Source: JASJBU01 sp965372385 (GTDB taxonomy: Bacteria > Pseudomonadota > Gammaproteobacteria > Chromatiales > Chromatiaceae). Taken from it: a DNA stretch of 31,266 nt. Position numbers and translations under genes: made by a program. Shown one piece after another: positions 23,458 to 31,079 of this stretch (the first letter of the stretch is position 1; every line of letters begins with the position of its first letter). Below the pieces are notes generated by a model. It was not told where the DNA came from, did no database searches, and saw nothing but the letters and a program-made list of their open reading frames with translations. The stretch covers positions 1 to 31,266 of the forward strand of contig CBDVCD010000013.1 of NCBI GenBank assembly GCA_965372385.1, read 5' to 3'.

Positions 23458-23928
23458 TCAGTTATAGATGGCTGTGATCCGCCACTCCATCTCCTGAAGC
23501 GTCAGGCGGGCATGCACAGGATTGTCACCAAGCTCGCCGATGCGCAGCAGCAGGCTGTCAGGTCCATCGAAGAAGGCATAACTGAGTTGGTCGATGAAGC
23601 CACCAAAACGACTGTCCGGGTTATGTGAACGTAACTGGGCGATGGCCCAATCGAGATTGACCATCTGGTTGATGGCGTCGTTGCCAAGCCGTTGGATACC
23701 GGTTTGCAGCCATTCGACAAAGCTGTTGGAGACATCGCCGATACTGCTCTCCACATCTTTGTTCATCTTCTGTTTGATCTGCGATTGGATTGATCTGATA
23801 TCCACCATTTGCTCTATGGCCTGATGATCATTCTCCTGCAGCGCCTGATCGAGCCGGTAGATCGTGGCAAAGGGCCAGGCAAGAAAGGTGATTAATAGAA
23901 TGACGAAGGCGTACAGCAGTATCTTCAT
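23458..23928 (-). CDS. DUF2939-like membrane-anchored protein
   Basis: A 156-residue protein resembling the DUF2939 family, of unknown role. One N-terminal transmembrane helix (residues 4-24, LLYAFVILLITFLAWPFATIY) is followed by a periplasmic or cytoplasmic soluble part. That part has a helix LDQALQENDHQAIEQMVDIRSIQSQIKQKM and a C-terminal beta-rich stretch RLTLQEMEWRITAIYN. It stands between the GGDEF-like gene (about 247 bases away) and the RRM gene, all on the minus strand. No catalytic motif is visible. Confidence 0.7.
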   Translation of the reverse strand: MKILLYAFVILLITFLAWPFATIYRLDQALQENDHQAIEQMVDIRSIQSQIKQKMNKDVESSIGDVSNSFVEWLQTGIQRLGNDAINQMVNLDWAIAQLRSHNPDSRFGGFIDQLSYAFFDGPDSLLLRIGELGDNPVHARLTLQEMEWRITAIYN

Positions 23929-23968
23929 GTTCTAGCGAATGGAATGGGTTTGATGGGGGGTAAAACTC

Positions 23969-23998
23969 CCGGCATATCAGCCTGCGATAATATGCCGG
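23969..23998 (-). terminator. intrinsic terminator-like hairpin after the RRM gene
   Basis: CCGGCATAT (23969-23977) and ATATGCCGG (23990-23998) form a perfect nine-base stem. Read on the minus strand it is followed by GAGTTTTACC, a short T-run. It lies 24 bases past the RRM gene's stop. Confidence 0.55.
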
Positions 23999-24022
23999 AA
24001 GTGATAAATCACTGTTCAGCGA

Positions 24023-24292
24023 TCAATATTTTGGGCGGCGCGGGCGATCCTCGCGTGGTTTAGCCTGATTGACCCTCAGGTTGCGGCCGTCAATCTCTTT
24101 TTCATTCAGGGACTCAATGGCGGATTCCGCATCACTGTCATTGGGCATCTCGACAAATCCGAAACCTTTTGAGCGACCGGAGAATTTATCCATTATGACG
24201 TTGGCGCTCGAAACATCGCCAAATTCGGTAAAGAGGTCCCGCAGCTCGTCATCACTAATGCTCCAGGCAAGGTTTCCAACATAAATATTCAT
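24023..24292 (-). CDS. RNA-binding protein with a single RRM domain
   Basis: An 89-residue RNA-recognition-motif protein, the small type found in many proteobacteria and cyanobacteria. RNP2 is IYVGNL (residues 3-8) and RNP1 is KGFGFVEM near residue 43. The C-terminus is short and basic (NQAKPREDRPRRPKY). It binds single-stranded RNA; such proteins are often cold-induced, though no cold-box is proven here. The ATG at 24292 has AGAGAG nearby; a longer frame upstream is discarded because the RRM starts at once. A hairpin terminator follows the gene. Confidence 0.92.
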   Translation of the reverse strand: MNIYVGNLAWSISDDELRDLFTEFGDVSSANVIMDKFSGRSKGFGFVEMPNDSDAESAIESLNEKEIDGRNLRVNQAKPREDRPRRPKY

Positions 24293-24425
24293 GTGTAGCT
24301 CTCTGAAATGTGCACTGTTCGTAATTAACGCTAACAAATAACCAGGCACGCATCATATGTAAGCGAATGGCCATTCTCGGCCGCCGGTAAAAAGCGCTTT
24401 ATTGTAACGCTGATTCCCGTGTACT

Positions 24426-26336
24426 TTAATATGTTTCCGCCATCAGTGCAGCCTCCAATTTCTCACTGATCTCCAGCCAGTTTTCCTCGATCTGTTCGAT
24501 CAAACGGTCAACCTCGGCCTTTTCCGTCAACCGATGTTTCAGTTCCTCCTTGCGCTCGTCCTGATAAAGCCCCGTATCCGCCAGCCGTGCCTCCAGCCTT
24601 TTCTGTTGCTCCTGGTGTTGTTCCAGCACCTGTTCGAGCTTCCGCAGGTTGTTCTTCAAGGGTTGCAGCTGGCGTCGCCGCTGGGCATCCAGACGTTTGC
24701 GCTCCTTGCGGGCAGTGGCGGTATGTTCACCCTCCGGTGCCTGCTTGGCGGTACCGTCGAGCTGCCGGCGCTGTTCCATCAGCCAGGCAGGATATTCATC
24801 CAGGTCGCCGGCAAAATCATCCACCCTGCCTGCATGCACCAGCCACAACCGGTCAGTCGTGATACGCAGCAGATGGCGGTCGTGAGAGACGATCACCATC
24901 GCGCCGGAAAAATCCTGCAACGCCTGGCCCAGGGCATGGCGCATCTCCAGGTCCAGATGGTTGGTGGGTTCGTCGAGCAATAGCAGGTTGGGTCGCTGAT
25001 AGACCAGCAGGGCCAGCACCAGACGCGCCTTCTCCCCACCGGAGAAGGGAGCGACCAGCTCCATTGCCCGGTCACCGATAAAGCCGAACCCGCCCAGGAA
25101 GTTGCGCAGGGACTGTTCGCTGGCCTTGGGGTCCAGCCGTTCCAGATGCAGCAGCGGGCTGGCCTGCGGATCGAGCTGTTCCAGTTGATGCTGGGCGAAG
25201 TAACCGATCCTCAGTTCCAGGGCGGGATGACGCATTCCCGCGATGGGTGCAAGAGAGCCGGCCAACAGCTTGATCAGGGTCGATTTTCCGGCTCCGTTGG
25301 GACCCAGTAGTCCGATGCGGTCACCTGGCTCGATGGAGCAGGTGGCATGCTGGAAAATGGCCAGACCGCCATAGCCACAGCTGACCTGGTCCAGCTGCAG
25401 CAGCGGGTGAGGGTTCTTCTCCGCCGCGAGAAAGCGAAAATGGAAGGGTGAATCCACGTGTGCCGGGCCGATCAGCTCCATCCGTTCCAGGGCCTTGAGG
25501 CGACTCTGGGCCTGACGCGCCTTGGTGGCCTTGGCGCGGAAGCGGTCCACATAGTGGCGGATATGGGTGATCTCACGTTGCTGTTTCTCGTACTCCACCT
25601 GTTGGTTGGCCAGGCGGGCGGCACGGGTCTGCTCAAAGGTCGAATAGTTGCCGGCATAGAGTTGCGCCTGCTGATGCTCGATATGCACGATCTGATTCAC
25701 CACCCGGTCGAGAAATTCCCGATCATGGGAGATCAGCAGCAGGGTCCCGGCATAGTTGCGCAGCCAATCTTCGAGCCAGATAACCGCATCCAGGTCGAGG
25801 TGATTGGTGGGTTCGTCCAACAGCAGGAGGTCGGAGCGACACATCAGGGCCTGGGCCAGGTTGAGGCGCATGCGCCATCCCCCCGAGAAACTGTTGACCG
25901 GCTGTGGCTCATCCTGGGTAGTGAAGCCGAGCCCATGCATCAGCTGGCCAGCACGGGCCTGGGCGCTGTAACCCGCCATGCTCTGCAGCTGTTCGTGCAG
26001 GTGGGCCTGGGCGGTACCGTCATTGGCTGTCTCGGCTGACGCCAATGCGCTTTCGGTTCGCCGCAACTCCCGGTCCCCATCGATCACATAGTCGATGGCG
26101 GCACGTTCGAGGGCCGGGGTCTCCTGGGCGACGTAGGAGATCTCCAGTTTTGGCGGCAGGCGCAGCTCACCCTCATCCGCCTGGAGTTCCCCGAGGATCA
26201 GGCTGAAGAGGCTCGACTTACCGCTGCCGTTGCCGCCGGTAATGCCCACCTTCCATCCCCCATGCAAGGTAAAGCTGGCGCTATTGAAGAGCAGTTTGGT
26301 GCCGCGGCGCAGGGTGAGTTGTTCAAATCGCAACAT
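24426..26336 (-). CDS. yheS: ABC-F family ATPase, YheS type
   Basis: A 636-residue soluble ABC-F protein with two ATPase domains, almost the length of E. coli YheS (637). Walker A loops are GGNGSGKSS near residue 34 and GPNGAGKST near 345. The ABC signatures are FSGGWRMRLNLAQAL and FSGGEKARLVLALL, and both LLLLDEPTNHLD Walker B motifs are present. A basic, coiled-coil C-terminal tail (about 520-636) fits this subgroup. ABC-F proteins act on the ribosome rather than as transporters. The start at 26336 is MLRFEQLTLRRG; a longer frame running back through the 39-bp repeat is not conserved-looking. The ribosome site is weak. Confidence 0.95.
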   Translation of the reverse strand: MLRFEQLTLRRGTKLLFNSASFTLHGGWKVGITGGNGSGKSSLFSLILGELQADEGELRLPPKLEISYVAQETPALERAAIDYVIDGDRELRRTESALASAETANDGTAQAHLHEQLQSMAGYSAQARAGQLMHGLGFTTQDEPQPVNSFSGGWRMRLNLAQALMCRSDLLLLDEPTNHLDLDAVIWLEDWLRNYAGTLLLISHDREFLDRVVNQIVHIEHQQAQLYAGNYSTFEQTRAARLANQQVEYEKQQREITHIRHYVDRFRAKATKARQAQSRLKALERMELIGPAHVDSPFHFRFLAAEKNPHPLLQLDQVSCGYGGLAIFQHATCSIEPGDRIGLLGPNGAGKSTLIKLLAGSLAPIAGMRHPALELRIGYFAQHQLEQLDPQASPLLHLERLDPKASEQSLRNFLGGFGFIGDRAMELVAPFSGGEKARLVLALLVYQRPNLLLLDEPTNHLDLEMRHALGQALQDFSGAMVIVSHDRHLLRITTDRLWLVHAGRVDDFAGDLDEYPAWLMEQRRQLDGTAKQAPEGEHTATARKERKRLDAQRRRQLQPLKNNLRKLEQVLEQHQEQQKRLEARLADTGLYQDERKEELKHRLTEKAEVDRLIEQIEENWLEISEKLEAALMAETY

Positions 26337-26349
26337 GGCGGGGAGTTTA

Positions 26350-26388
26350 TAGTACTCCGTCAAGGTTGTATTGATGGATTCAGCGTTA
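26350..26388. repeat. 39-bp dispersed repeat, copy B
   Basis: This matches 12225-12263 at 37 of 39 positions (TAGTACTCCGTCAAGG to TTCAGCGTTA). It lies 14 bases upstream of the yheS start, in the yifB-yheS spacer. Just beyond it, GTTAC and GTAAC (26385-26405) bracket a short loop. The remaining spacer to 26559 shows no gene. Confidence 0.75.
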
Positions 26389-26559
26389 CTGTGGTGTTTC
26401 GTAACAAGGCACAGCACGCAGGGAATGGCAGGCCCTTTCCAAGAGGCATAACCTAGCGGATGACCGCTTCCTGGCTCTGAATGTCACAGTATGAGTGACG
26501 AGGTACACTGGAAAGAGCCATTGATCAGATTCAGAGAGCTCTGTGTCTTCGGCGCAAGC

Positions 26560-28077
26560 TTAATTTGCAGCCAGTCTGCGGTCGAGCCGCCGCAGGCTGA
26601 CCGCTTCGCTGATGTGATGAGACTGGATCTGCTCGACCCCCTCCAGGTCGGCGATCGTGCGGGCCACCTTGAGGATGCGGTGATAGGCGCGCATGGAGAG
26701 TCCGAATCGCTCCATCGCCTGCAGCAGGAGTTTCAGGCCGGTCTCGTCCGCTGAGGCGTATTGTTCCACCTCCCGCCCGGCGAGGGCCTGATTGGGTTTT
26801 TGCTGGCGCTGCAGCTGACGCGCCCGTGCGCTCTCGACCCGTTGGCGTACCTCCCTGCTGTATTCTGCGTTGGCTACGGTTGTCTGCTGCATCAGTGGGG
26901 CGGCCTGCCGGGGCACCTCCACCTGCATGTCGATGCGGTCGAGCAGGGGGCCGGAGATACGCCCCCGGTATCGGGCAATCTGTTCACTGCTGCAGTGACA
27001 GCGACTGGTGCCGTCTCCCAGATGACCACAGGGACAGGGATTCATCGCCGCAATCAGTTGAAAGCGGGCCGGGTACTCCGCCTGTTGACTGGCCCGTGAG
27101 ATGGTGATCTGACCGGTTTCCATGGGTTCCCTCAGCACCTCCAGCACCCGGCGTTCGAACTCCGGCAGCTCGTCCAGGAACAGCACGCCATTGTGCGCGA
27201 GGGAGATCTCGCCGGGTTTCGGATTGCTGCCACCACCCACCAGGGCGACCGCTGAGGCGGTGTGGTGGGGTGAACGAAATGGCCTCTGTAACCAGGTGGA
27301 ATGGTGAAATGGTTTGTTTGCCACAGAACGAATCGCTGCGCTTTCCAGTGCCTCCGGTTCGGTCATGGCGGGAAGAATGCCTGGCAGGCGGGCGGCGAGC
27401 ATCGATTTGCCGGTCCCGGGTGGGCCTATGTAGAGCAGTGAATGAGCCCCTGCCGCGGCAATCTCCAGCGCCCGCTTTGCCTGCTGCTGGCCGTGCACAT
27501 CGGCCAGGTCGAGTTGTGGATCACGCTCCGCTTGGGCGACTGCCCGTTGCCAGATGGGCAAAGGTGTCACGCCAGTGAGATGGGCGCAGACCTCCAGCAG
27601 ATGCTTGGCGGGAAAACATTCAAGTTCATTCACCAGGGCTGCTTCAGCGACGTTATCCGCGGGCAGGATCAGACTGCGCCGGGAATCCCGACTGGCCAAT
27701 GCGGCCGGCAACATACCCTTCACCGGGCGCAGTTCCCCGGAAAGCGCCAGTTCGCCGGCAAATTCATAGTGCTGGAGGGCCTCTTTAGGCAGTTGACCCG
27801 ATGCGGCGAGGATGCCCAGGGCGATAGGCAGATCGAAACGTCCCCCCTCTTTTGGCAGGTCGGCGGGGGCCAGATTGACGGTGATACGCCGGGTGGGGAA
27901 TTCAAAATGGCTGTTGAGCAGGGCGCCACGCACCCGGTCCTTGCTCTCCCTGACGGCCATCTCCGGGAGCCCGACGATGGACAGGCTGGGCAGCCCGTTG
28001 GTCAGGTGGACCTCAACCGTCACCAGTGGTGCCTTGACGCCGGTCTGGGCGCGGCAATGGAGGATTGCCAGAGACAT
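26560..28077 (-). CDS. comM: YifB/ComM family AAA+ ATPase (Mg-chelatase-like)
   Basis: A 505-residue protein of the YifB/ComM family; ComM is a helicase aiding branch migration in natural transformation. The N-terminal Lon-like domain (about 1-170) includes VEVHLTNGLPSLSIVGLPEMAVRESKDRVRGAL. The AAA+ core has Walker A GPPGTGKS (218-225), LFLDELPEF as Walker B, and a Cys cluster NPCPCGHLGDGTSRCHC. The C-terminal ISRYRGRISGPLLDRID-like stretch precedes the helical lid. Length matches E. coli YifB (506). The ATG at 28077 has AAGGAAGG just upstream; the in-frame 5' extension is spurious and overlaps ubiK. Confidence 0.95.
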   Translation of the reverse strand: MSLAILHCRAQTGVKAPLVTVEVHLTNGLPSLSIVGLPEMAVRESKDRVRGALLNSHFEFPTRRITVNLAPADLPKEGGRFDLPIALGILAASGQLPKEALQHYEFAGELALSGELRPVKGMLPAALASRDSRRSLILPADNVAEAALVNELECFPAKHLLEVCAHLTGVTPLPIWQRAVAQAERDPQLDLADVHGQQQAKRALEIAAAGAHSLLYIGPPGTGKSMLAARLPGILPAMTEPEALESAAIRSVANKPFHHSTWLQRPFRSPHHTASAVALVGGGSNPKPGEISLAHNGVLFLDELPEFERRVLEVLREPMETGQITISRASQQAEYPARFQLIAAMNPCPCGHLGDGTSRCHCSSEQIARYRGRISGPLLDRIDMQVEVPRQAAPLMQQTTVANAEYSREVRQRVESARARQLQRQQKPNQALAGREVEQYASADETGLKLLLQAMERFGLSMRAYHRILKVARTIADLEGVEQIQSHHISEAVSLRRLDRRLAAN

Positions 28078-28126
28078 ACTACCTTCCTTGGGCCTTACCA
28101 GAATGGTTGAGCGGGAGAGCGCAATA

Positions 28127-28381
28127 TCACCTTGAAGGAGTACTGGTTTTTTCCAGCTCATGCAGTTGCTGTTCCAGCACTGCCAGTTTCTCTCGTGTGC
28201 GCGCCAGCACGGCTGTCTGGACGTCAAACTCTTCCCGGGTAACCAGGTCGAGTCTGGCCAGGCTCGACTCCAGGTTGGCACGCAGATTCTTCTTCAGATC
28301 GTCCTGCAGGATCTGCAGGCTACCGGGGAGATTCCCGCTAAGGCGTCCGGCCAGCTCATCAAGCATTTTTGGGTCAATCAT
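28127..28381 (-). CDS. ubiK: ubiquinone biosynthesis accessory factor UbiK family
   Basis: An 84-residue protein of the YqiC/UbiK (BMFP) family, which assists aerobic ubiquinone synthesis with UbiJ. The N-terminal amphipathic segment (MIDPKMLDELAGRLS) is followed by a hinge and a long C-terminal coiled-coil (VTREEFDVQTAVLARTREKLAVLEQQLHELE, about residues 47-77), typical of the trimeric family. It lies 50 bases upstream of comM on the same strand, as in many gammaproteobacteria. No Shine-Dalgarno is visible before the ATG at 28381, and a possible promoter would place the transcript start almost at the ATG. Confidence 0.93.
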   Translation of the reverse strand: MIDPKMLDELAGRLSGNLPGSLQILQDDLKKNLRANLESSLARLDLVTREEFDVQTAVLARTREKLAVLEQQLHELEKTSTPSR

Positions 28382-28388
28382 GACTATG

Positions 28389-28417
28389 ACATTAGCGGCG
28401 ATGGGGGGGGATGTCCA
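28389..28417 (-). promoter_or_regulatory. possible ubiK promoter with a G8/C8 tract in its spacer
   Basis: On the minus strand TGGACA (28412-28417, five of six -35 matches) and TAATGT (28389-28394, weak -10) are separated by 17 bases. Eight of these are a C run (28403-28410 as G on the plus strand). The -10 match is poor, so this is tentative. Transcription would begin very near the ubiK ATG. Confidence 0.3.
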
Positions 28418-28443
28418 GTACAAACAGCCTGCCTAAACCGCGT

Positions 28444-28473
28444 TGCACCACAATGGAGCGCCAAGTTGGTGCG
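28444..28473 (+). promoter_or_regulatory. two overlapping predicted NtrC enhancer sites
   Basis: Site 1 is TGCACCA-CAA-TGGAGCG (28444-28460); site 2 is GCGCCA-AGT-TGGTGC (28458-28472). Both fit the NtrC dyad (TGCACYA, three bases, TRGTGCA) with small departures. They lie about 110-150 bases upstream of the predicted sigma-54 promoter, the usual enhancer distance. Confidence 0.6.
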
Positions 28474-28578
28474 GTGCGTCATCTGGGTTGCCGTTCTGGT
28501 GCGTGTGGATTCGAAGAGAGGGGTGACCGGATCGCAACAGAATGATTAACTGTTTGTAATTAATGGGAAATATATTGT

Positions 28579-28594
28579 TGGCATGGTACCTGCT
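28579..28594 (+). promoter_or_regulatory. sigma-54 (RpoN) promoter for the torF-like/glnK/amtB genes
   Basis: TGGCATGGTACCTGCT has the invariant GG (28580-28581) and GC (28592-28593) ten bases apart, matching the TGGCAC-N5-TTGC consensus closely. Transcription would start near 28605, about 80 bases before the porin gene. Predicted NtrC sites lie upstream. The rest of the 306-base gap holds the ubiK promoter region and AT-rich DNA. Confidence 0.75.
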
Positions 28595-28687
28595 TGATAC
28601 CAGGTGAATCTGTGGTGTGCTCAGTGACTTGCACATGGAAATGAATTCAATCAAACGTTCAATTTAACGAATTTCGAGGTATCGAAG

Positions 28688-29344
28688 ATGAAGATGAAAA
28701 GAATTGCCCTGGCCTGCGGTGTTGTGATGCTGGGGGCGTCGGCCCACTCCCTTGCCGAGGTCAGCATGAACATTGGGGCAACCAGTAACTACATCTGGCG
28801 TGGTGCGACTCAGACGCATGATGAGGCAGCCATTTCCGGTGGTCTGGACTGGAGCAGTGCCATGGGCCTCTATGCGGGCGCCTGGGTATCCAATGCTGAT
28901 TGGGCGCCTTTTATGTCATACGAGCTTGATCTGTATGGAGGTTATAAAGGTGAAGTTGGTGATTTCGGCTACGATGCGGGTGTCATTATCTACACCTATG
29001 ACCGTGATGCGGATGCGGATTTCACTGAACTGTTGTTCGCTGCCGATTGGAAATTCCTGAGTGGTGGAATCAATTACACAGTTTCAGCGGATAACAATGA
29101 TGCTGAAGGTGATTTCTATTACTTTGCCGGTTTGGATTTCGATCTGCCTCAGGACTTTGCCGTTGGCGGTGTCATTGGCACCTATGATTTTGATGCGGGT
29201 GGCAACTACACCCATTTCCAGGTCAACCTGTCAAAGAGCGCCGGCGATTTTGGCGATGTCACCCTGAGCCTGACGGATACCGATATGGACACTGGGATTG
29301 ATAAAGATACCAAGTTCTTCGTCTCCTGGAGCAAGGGCTTTTAA
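28688..29344 (+). CDS. TorF-family (Gcw_chp) putative outer-membrane porin
   Basis: A 218-residue exported protein with signal residues 1-23 (ends SLA before EVSMNIG). The mature part is a run of short alternating strands rich in Tyr, Gly and Asp (SNYIWRGATQTHDEAAISGGLDW, then GLYAGAWVSNADW). It ends in Phe, the hallmark of an outer-membrane beta-barrel. This matches the TorF/Gcw_chp family, often next to glnK-amtB and thought to pass small nitrogen or other solutes. GAGG lies eight bases before the ATG. It is the first gene after the predicted sigma-54 promoter and probably co-transcribed with glnK. Confidence 0.88.
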   Translation: MKMKRIALACGVVMLGASAHSLAEVSMNIGATSNYIWRGATQTHDEAAISGGLDWSSAMGLYAGAWVSNADWAPFMSYELDLYGGYKGEVGDFGYDAGVIIYTYDRDADADFTELLFAADWKFLSGGINYTVSADNNDAEGDFYYFAGLDFDLPQDFAVGGVIGTYDFDAGGNYTHFQVNLSKSAGDFGDVTLSLTDTDMDTGIDKDTKFFVSWSKGF

Positions 29345-29375
29345 TTCCCCCCTTCCGCCAATCTCAAGAAACTGC

Positions 29376-29395
29376 AGCCTGCCCGCGGGCAGGCT
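29376..29395 (+). other. perfect 20-bp inverted repeat before glnK
   Basis: AGCCTGCCCG and CGGGCAGGCT meet without a loop to form a perfect 10-base stem between the porin and glnK. No T-run follows, so it is likely a processing or stability element, or a partial attenuator, rather than a full terminator. Confidence 0.5.
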
Positions 29396-29419
29396 AATCA
29401 AATATTAGGAGTAACACGC

Positions 29420-29758
29420 ATGAAAATGATTTCTGCAATCATCAAGCCTTTCAAGCTGGATGATGTCCGTGAAGCCCTCTCGGATGTAGGGGTGGCTGGC
29501 ATCACGGTGACCGAAGTCAAGGGTTTTGGCCGCCAGAAAGGGCATACCGAGCTCTACCGTGGCGCTGAATATGTGGTGGATTTTCTGCCCAAGATCAAAG
29601 TGGAGATCGCGGTCGATGACGATGTGGTCGAGCAGGTAGTCGAAGCGATCACCAATGCCGCCAAGACCGGCAAGATCGGCGACGGCAAGATCTTCGTCAC
29701 CCCGCTGGAGCAGGTGGTGCGGGTGAGGACCGGCGAAACCGGTTCTGAAGCGCTTTAG
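29420..29758 (+). CDS. glnK: nitrogen regulatory protein PII (GlnK)
   Basis: A 112-residue PII signalling protein. The T-loop carries Tyr51 in LYRGAEYVVDFLPK, the uridylylation site. KMISAIIKPFKLDDVREAL at the start and the C-terminal KIGDGKIFVTPLEQVVRVRTGE (B- and C-loop ligand residues) are standard. Because amtB lies 21 bases downstream, it is assigned to GlnK rather than GlnB. It blocks AmtB when nitrogen is ample and senses 2-oxoglutarate and ATP/ADP. AGGAG is well spaced before the ATG. It is likely transcribed from the upstream sigma-54 promoter. Confidence 0.96.
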   Translation: MKMISAIIKPFKLDDVREALSDVGVAGITVTEVKGFGRQKGHTELYRGAEYVVDFLPKIKVEIAVDDDVVEQVVEAITNAAKTGKIGDGKIFVTPLEQVVRVRTGETGSEAL

Positions 29759-29779
29759 GCCAATTAAGAGGTTACGCAG

Positions 29780-31078
29780 ATGGAAAATCAGATTTTTCAC
29801 TTACAGTACGCCCTCGACACCTTCTACTTTCTGGTCATGGGTGCGCTGGTGATGTGGATGGCGGCAGGGTTCGCCATGCTGGAGGCGGGCCTGGTACGGT
29901 CCAAGAACACCACCGAAATACTGACCAAAAACATAGCGTTGTTCGCTATCGCGTGTACCGCCTACCTGGTTGTTGGGTACGACATCATGTATGACGGCGG
30001 TCTCTTGCTGAACGGTATTGCGCTGGATGGGGCAGAGAATGCCGATGCGCTGACCGCAACGGTGCTGAAAGAGTCAGCCGAAGCCGGTTTTGCTGGCGGT
30101 TCGGTCTACGCAAATGCCTCCGACTTCTTCTTTCAGGTCGTGTTCGTGGCGACTGCCATGTCCATCGTCTCCGGCGCTGTGGCTGAGCGTATGAAGTTGT
30201 GGGCCTTCCTGCTCTTCGCCGTGGTGATGACCTCAGTCATTTACCCGATGGAAGGCGCCTGGACCTGGGGCGGCAAGTCGGTCTTCGGCCTCTTCAGCCT
30301 GGGTGATGACTTTGGCTTCTCTGACTTCGCCGGTTCCGGCATCGTGCATTTGGCAGGCGCTACAGCGGCCCTGGCGGGTGTGCTGTTGCTGGGTGCACGT
30401 AAGGGTAAATACACCGCGGATGGACGGGTGAATCCGATCCCCGGCGCGAATATGCCAATGGCGACACTGGGCACCTTCATCCTCTGGATGGGCTGGTTCG
30501 GTTTCAACGGCGGTTCGGTACTCAAGCTGGGTGATATTGCCAGCGCCAACTCTGTCGCGATGGTCTTCCTTAATACGAATGCGGCTGCTGCCGGTGGTGT
30601 GGTGGCTGCAATGATCGTGGCGCGCATGCTGTTTGGTAAGGCGGATCTCTCGATGATTCTGAATGGTGCATTGGCGGGACTGGTTGCGATTACCGCTGAA
30701 CCCTCCACCCCGACTCCGCTGGTGGCAACGTTGATTGGCGCCGCGGGTGGTGTGTTGGTCGTCTTCTCTATCATTACCCTGGATAAGCTCAGGATCGATG
30801 ATCCCGTAGGTGCGATCTCCGTGCACGGTGTAGTTGGCATGTGGGGTCTGATGGCGGTGCCTCTGACCAATGATGGCGCCACCTTTTTGGGACAGCTCGT
30901 CGGTCTGCTGACGATCCTTATCTGGGTATTCGCTGCAAGTTTCGTGGTTTGGATGGTCATCAAGGTAGTGATTGGCATTCGGGTCAGCGAGGAAGAGGAG
31001 TACGAAGGCGTCGATATAGGCGAGTGTGGTATGGAGGCCTACCCGGAATTCACCGGTTCACGAGGCTCAGGACTATAA
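29780..31078 (+). CDS. amtB: ammonium transporter AmtB
   Basis: A 432-residue ammonium channel of the Amt/Rh family with about eleven transmembrane helices. The twin pore histidines are H190 (GSGIVHLAGA) and H349 (ISVHGVVGMWG), and the substrate-recruiting region includes the aromatic AWTWGG. The C-terminal cytoplasmic tail (EEEEYEGVDIGECGMEAYPEF) is the GlnK-binding segment. It is slightly longer than E. coli AmtB (428), with extra residues around 85-105. The mature protein may lack the cleaved signal. Its stop codon is followed at once by the second inverted-repeat element. Confidence 0.97.
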   Translation: MENQIFHLQYALDTFYFLVMGALVMWMAAGFAMLEAGLVRSKNTTEILTKNIALFAIACTAYLVVGYDIMYDGGLLLNGIALDGAENADALTATVLKESAEAGFAGGSVYANASDFFFQVVFVATAMSIVSGAVAERMKLWAFLLFAVVMTSVIYPMEGAWTWGGKSVFGLFSLGDDFGFSDFAGSGIVHLAGATAALAGVLLLGARKGKYTADGRVNPIPGANMPMATLGTFILWMGWFGFNGGSVLKLGDIASANSVAMVFLNTNAAAAGGVVAAMIVARMLFGKADLSMILNGALAGLVAITAEPSTPTPLVATLIGAAGGVLVVFSIITLDKLRIDDPVGAISVHGVVGMWGLMAVPLTNDGATFLGQLVGLLTILIWVFAASFVVWMVIKVVIGIRVSEEEEYEGVDIGECGMEAYPEFTGSRGSGL

Positions 31079-31079
31079 T

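Noticed and set aside
24370..24425. Possible third, degenerate copy of the 39-bp repeat (TAACGCTGA...GTAC near 24403-24422)
   Set aside because: Similarity covers only about ten bases before breaking down; likely chance.
26491..26754. Plus-strand frame of 87 codons starting MSDEVHWKEP near the comM end
   Set aside because: Most of it is antisense to comM and no ribosome site stands before it.
28078..28281. N-terminal extension of the YifB/ComM frame
   Set aside because: It overlaps ubiK in another frame and is absent from the family; the ATG at 28077 has a strong ribosome site.
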